7,419 nucleotides of DNA from Gemmataceae bacterium. Its GTDB lineage: Bacteria; Planctomycetota; Planctomycetia; Gemmatales; Gemmataceae. Positions 6,101 to 7,419 of this stretch are shown here, piece by piece (within the stretch, counting starts at the first letter, position 1; each line of letters opens with the position of its first letter). The DNA lies in the NCBI GenBank assembly GCA_947474875.1, contig CANJKY010000162.1, forward strand, positions 1-7,419, given 5' to 3'. Made by a program: the position numbers and the translations under genes. Under the pieces are notes generated by a model. That model searched no databases, was not told the origin of the DNA, and worked only from the letters and a program-made list of their open reading frames with translations.

Positions 6101-7275
6101 ACCCCGCCGGGTCGGCCGACACGCTCACCTTCAGGTGGGAGGTGTACAAGGACGGCGCCGCGACACCGTTCGCCACCGGCGGCAACAGCCCGTCGTTCGC
6201 CTTCACGCCGAACGACAACGGCAGCTACCGCATCGTGCTCACGGTGGCCGACGAAGACGGCGGCTCGGCGACCGCCGAGCGGACGATCACCGTCACGAAC
6301 GTCGCGCCCGCCGTTACCATCACCGGCCCCACGACGGGGCAACAAGGCGCTGGCCTGGCGTTCGGGTCTGGCGTCACCGACCCCGGCGCCGCCGACACCG
6401 CGGCCGGGTTCGCGTACTCGTGGCAGGTGTCGCGTGGCGGCGCCCCGATCGACCTGACCGGCGTGGCGACCACCGGGGCAACGTTCGCGTTCACCCCGAC
6501 CCAGGCGGGCACATACATCCTCACCCTGACCGTCACAGACAAGGACGGCGGCGCCACACCGGTGACGCGCGCCCTCGTCGTGTCGGCGACGCCGGGCGTC
6601 ACGCTGGTGCAAGGGGTGCTCACGATCACCGGCACCGACGGCGACGACGACATCAAGGTGAACCCCGGCGGCGGGGCGCCCGAGATCAAAGTGTTCCTCA
6701 ACGGCGCGCAGACGACGTGGGCGGGCGTGACCTCGATCGTCGTCTACGCCAACGCCGGCGACGACCGAGTGCAGATCGCTGGCGGCATCACGCTGCCGGT
6801 GGTGGCGTTCGGCGGGGCCGGGGACGACCGACTGAAGGCCGGGGGTGGGCCGAGCATCCTCGTCGGCGGCGACGGCGACGACACCCTGCTCGGCGGTGCC
6901 GGCCGGGACGTGCTGATCGGCGGGCGGGGGGCGGACCTGATCGGCGGCAACGGCGCCGACGACCTGATGATCGCGGGGTACACGACGTTCGACGCCAACC
7001 TGACCGCCCTTAACCTGATCCGGGCCGAATGGACGTCCGGGCGGAGTTTCGCCGATCGGGTGGCGAACCTGTCCGGCACCGGCACAAGCGGGGTCAACGC
7101 CGCGGCGGTGCTGCGGACGGAGGGCGATGCCCCGACCGTGTTCGACGACGACGCGGCGGACCGGCTGACCGGCGGTGACGGGGCGGATTGGTTCGTGTTC
7201 CACGGCACCGGGGTGTTCGCGGATCAGGTGGTGGATCTGAGCGAGTTCGAGGGGTTGTTCGATCTCGACCAGTGA
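3154..7275 (+). CDS. Giant exported surface protein: 14 delta-60 repeats, three PKD-like domains, RTX-type C-terminus
   Basis: The product is 1373 residues. A basic leader (residues 1-32) is followed by LEVEALEDRSVPA at about 34-46, a motif typical of exported planctomycete proteins; there is no ordinary hydrophobic signal peptide. Residues 51-862 are 14 tandem delta-60 repeats (LDxxFG.GG ... QPDGKIVVxG ... DFAVARLN.DGS), a beta-propeller family. Three Ig-like PKD domains follow at about 864-958, 959-1052 and 1053-1148; the first carries the Asp-rich DPDDDPLTYEWDLDGDGEFD stretch. Residues 1149-1373 hold glycine/aspartate repeats of the hemolysin calcium-binding kind. A spacer and one more copy (GGDGADWFVF, from 1340) close the protein. 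No enzyme motif is seen, so a structural, adhesive or matrix role is inferred. ATG 3154 is preferred over an in-frame GTG at 3106 because GGAG lies 7 bases upstream and related leaders start just before the basic stretch. The gene follows the sigma factor by 66 bases on the same strand, so an operon is possible. Confidence 0.9.
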   Translation: MFRNWFASIPGLRPAVSRHDRRSVRPTGATRSLLEVEALEDRSVPAAAGSLDPTFGTGGRVTTDFQLRRPSSDEGRSVAVQPDGKVVVLGSTGQSGTGRDFAVLRYLPTGTLDPSFGSGGKVIVPFGPGADTGSGVVLQGGKILVVGSSYQGGATGYDFAVARLNSDGSLDTSFGSGGKRFIDFGSLNDRGQGMTLQGDKIVVVGTTTQAATGDDFAIARLNSDGSLDGAFGTGGLKTIDFLSSKQQDTALAVAIQGDKIVVAGSSNVPYFRESASVFSAARLNGDGSFDTSFGNGSGRIAMSPEFMPGFCKSVVILSDKILLGGAGDPTYHSIALTRLVSNGEVDTTFGSGGRTVYNYGPGLYEGEVGPIAMQGDKIVAVCSTAQGGTRGIDFGVARFNANGSLDTSFGSAGRRTISFDTGSEYAWSVAVQPDGKIVAAGYSDNAEGDFAVARLTSNGSLDPTFSSDGKDVTDIGRSADELVDGSQSVAVQPDGKIVVLGSAYTGPVTGQDFAVARYLSDGALDPTFGVNGRVTLDFGSQFDAGWGVAVAPNGKIVLVGYSAVSTGQDFAIAVLNPDGSPDAGFGPGGRRLVNVLEYDRGRGVAVWNNKIILTGSSIDTSADPYTSWDLAVLRLNFDGTPDTSFNGTGRTVLDFGGTYDAGWGVVVQPDGKIAVAGSTGSDFLVVRLNPNGSLDPTFNGTGKTTIDFGSGDTGYSIALDGTKLVVAGQTWQAGTGQDFAVTRINGDGTLDTTFGIGGRATVDFGSTDDFGLSVAVQGDKIVVAGRSQQGAATGWDFAVARLNGDGDLDTAFNGTGKATVDFGSPTDLGGGVAIQGKNIILAGQTLQPGTGGDFALARLVGNSVPIARIGGPYSVLEGGSIVLNGSGSSDPDDDPLTYEWDLDGDGEFDDATGTSTTFSAALLDGYPGATRTVWLRVTDTSGASAINSATVNILNANPIPSIDSVGDVRVEGTAIAVTGTATDPAGSADTLTFRWEVYKDGAATPFATGGNSPSFAFTPNDNGSYRIVLTVADEDGGSATAERTITVTNVAPAVTITGPTTGQQGAGLAFGSGVTDPGAADTAAGFAYSWQVSRGGAPIDLTGVATTGATFAFTPTQAGTYILTLTVTDKDGGATPVTRALVVSATPGVTLVQGVLTITGTDGDDDIKVNPGGGAPEIKVFLNGAQTTWAGVTSIVVYANAGDDRVQIAGGITLPVVAFGGAGDDRLKAGGGPSILVGGDGDDTLLGGAGRDVLIGGRGADLIGGNGADDLMIAGYTTFDANLTALNLIRAEWTSGRSFADRVANLSGTGTSGVNAAAVLRTEGDAPTVFDDDAADRLTGGDGADWFVFHGTGVFADQVVDLSEFEGLFDLDQ
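3304..5739 (+). repeat. Fourteen tandem delta-60 repeats (protein level)
   Basis: Units begin at 3304, 3487, 3661, 3832, 4018, 4186, 4366, 4534, 4723, 4894, 5074, 5233, 5401 and 5575, with lengths of 53 to 63 codons. The shared pattern is LD-x-x-FG-x-GG, then a hydrophobic Asp-Phe strand, a variable loop, VAVQPDGKIVVxG, a second variable loop, DFAVARLN and a DGS turn. Repeat 5 (4018-4185) is the most divergent: it lacks the DFAVARLN and QPDGK cores. Repeats 11, 12 and 14 share an FNGTG variant in place of FGSGG. The DNA of the units has diverged, so most duplications are old. Confidence 0.92.
5743..6597 (+). repeat. Three consecutive PKD / Ig-like domains
   Basis: The domains lie at about 5743-6027, 6028-6309 and 6310-6597, some 95 residues each. 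Each has a Gly/Thr-rich first strand, a (Y/F)xWxV or YEWDLDGD central strand, and a closing strand of the RxVLTVADEDGGSA type ending in (V/I)TN or similar. The joins N-A-N-P and T-N-V-A-P are typical linkers of tandem PKD modules. Such modules usually act as extracellular spacers or binding domains. The first differs most from the other two and carries the only long Asp cluster, possibly a calcium site. Confidence 0.8.
6811..6978 (+). repeat. RTX-type calcium-binding nonapeptide repeats
   Basis: Residues 1220-1275 of the surface protein carry successive GGxGxD-like units: GGAGDDRL, GGDGDDTLL, GGAGRDVLI, GGRGADLI and GGNGADDLM. In known families these fold into a parallel beta-roll that binds calcium outside the cell. 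A further unit (GGDGADWFVF) appears about 65 residues later at 7171-7200, after a spacer containing FDANLTALNLIRAEW. That spaced arrangement recurs, as I recall, at the C-termini of planctomycete surface proteins. In type I secreted proteins such repeats lie near the secretion signal; whether that route applies here is unknown. Confidence 0.8.
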
Positions 7276-7313
7276 TACCAAATCGGGTTGAACCGTAACC
7301 GGGTATGATGGGG

Positions 7314-7320
7314 AGGAGGT
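7314..7320 (+). promoter_or_regulatory. Strong Shine-Dalgarno sequence for the transposase-like gene
   Basis: AGGAGGT at 7314-7320 is a full match to the anti-Shine-Dalgarno sequence and ends 7 bases before ATG 7328. It is much stronger than the site before the surface protein, and the sigma factor gene has none. This fixes the start of the last gene. A TATGAT box at 7304-7309 could be a -10 element, but no -35 box lies at the right distance. Confidence 0.75.
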
Positions 7321-7327
7321 ACACCTC

Positions 7328-7419
7328 ATGACCCAGATCCCGGTCGCCCCGCACCTGACGCCCGTCGAGATCGACCGGCGGTATCGGACGTGCCCGAACC
7401 CGGCCGAGAAGACCCGCTG
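7328..7419 (+). CDS. Probable IS630-type transposase, N-terminal 30 residues (3' end outside window)
   Basis: Translation from ATG 7328 gives MTQIPVAPHLTPVEI, then a basic, Arg-rich stretch DRRYRTCPNPAEKTR to the window edge. From memory, the APHL(T/S)xxE(I/L)xRRYR...P(V/A)EK(T/S)RW pattern is the usual opening of an IS630-group transposase or its helix-turn-helix subunit in planctomycetes and cyanobacteria. It precedes the winged-helix DNA-binding domain. The catalytic DDE residues would lie beyond the window. The fragment is too short to exclude another helix-turn-helix protein, or to tell whether the element is intact. Confidence 0.6.
   Translation, partial: MTQIPVAPHLTPVEIDRRYRTCPNPAEKTR

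Larger units (their letters stand above)
7276..7419 (+). mobile_element. Probable IS630-type insertion sequence, left end (truncated by window)
   Basis: The sequence turns AT-richer just after the surface protein stop codon. TACCAAATCGGGTTGAACC starts at 7276, followed by a strong ribosome-binding site and a transposase-like N-terminus. IS630-group elements insert at TA dinucleotides, and a TA lies at 7276-7277. The left boundary is therefore placed there by inference. The right end, the matching inverted repeat and the target duplication are outside the window, so the boundary is unproven. Confidence 0.5.

Noticed and set aside
5139..7013. 624-codon open frame on the + strand in another phase
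   Set aside because: The product is almost entirely Arg/Gly/Asp low-complexity sequence, and it overlaps the PKD and repeat domains of the real protein.
7288..7309. TTGAAC and TATGAT as a promoter for the transposase-like gene
   Set aside because: The spacing is only 10 bases, far from the usual 16-18. Only the TATGAT could be a -10 box.
4549..7329. 926-codon open frame on the minus strand opposite the surface protein
   Set aside because: It mirrors the codon bias of the real gene in high-GC DNA. Its translation is Arg/Gly/Val-rich with no domain pattern, while the + strand frame has clear repeats and domains.

Overview
The window is high-GC DNA that looks like a planctomycete chromosome, most likely from the Gemmata group (Gemmataceae). 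Four things point there. One is an ECF sigma factor extended by a membrane anchor and a large C-terminal domain. The second is a giant surface protein that opens with the LEDRSVPA-type N-terminal motif. The third is the delta-60 / PKD / RTX-like architecture of that protein. The fourth is a multi-pass membrane protein ending in an EKRRNDVL-type cytoplasmic tail. The genus is inferred from recalled family patterns, because no marker gene is present.

Layout, all genes on the + strand. Positions 1-911 hold the C-terminal part of a polytopic membrane protein whose start lies before the window. Positions 912-1134 are intergenic, with several short inverted repeats and a T-rich stretch but no promoter I could support. 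Positions 1135-3087 encode a 650-residue sigma factor with sigma region 2, sigma region 4, one transmembrane helix, an unrecognised middle domain and five beta-propeller-like repeats. After a 66-base gap, 3154-7275 encode a 1373-residue exported protein with 14 delta-60 repeats, three PKD-like domains and a C-terminal calcium-binding (RTX-type) repeat region. One base after its stop codon the sequence changes character, and a strong ribosome-binding site leads into the N-terminus of what looks like an IS630-type transposase, cut off by the window end (7328-7419).

The most interesting unit is the pair in the middle. A membrane-tethered sigma factor whose C-terminal sensor-like repeats should face outside the cytoplasm lies directly upstream of a very large surface protein that is also built mainly of beta-propeller repeats. 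I infer that the two may be co-transcribed and functionally linked, with the sigma factor perhaps sensing envelope state and controlling surface protein expression. The sequence shows adjacency and architecture only. No anti-sigma factor gene is visible between them. I found no RNA genes, CRISPR array or complete mobile element.
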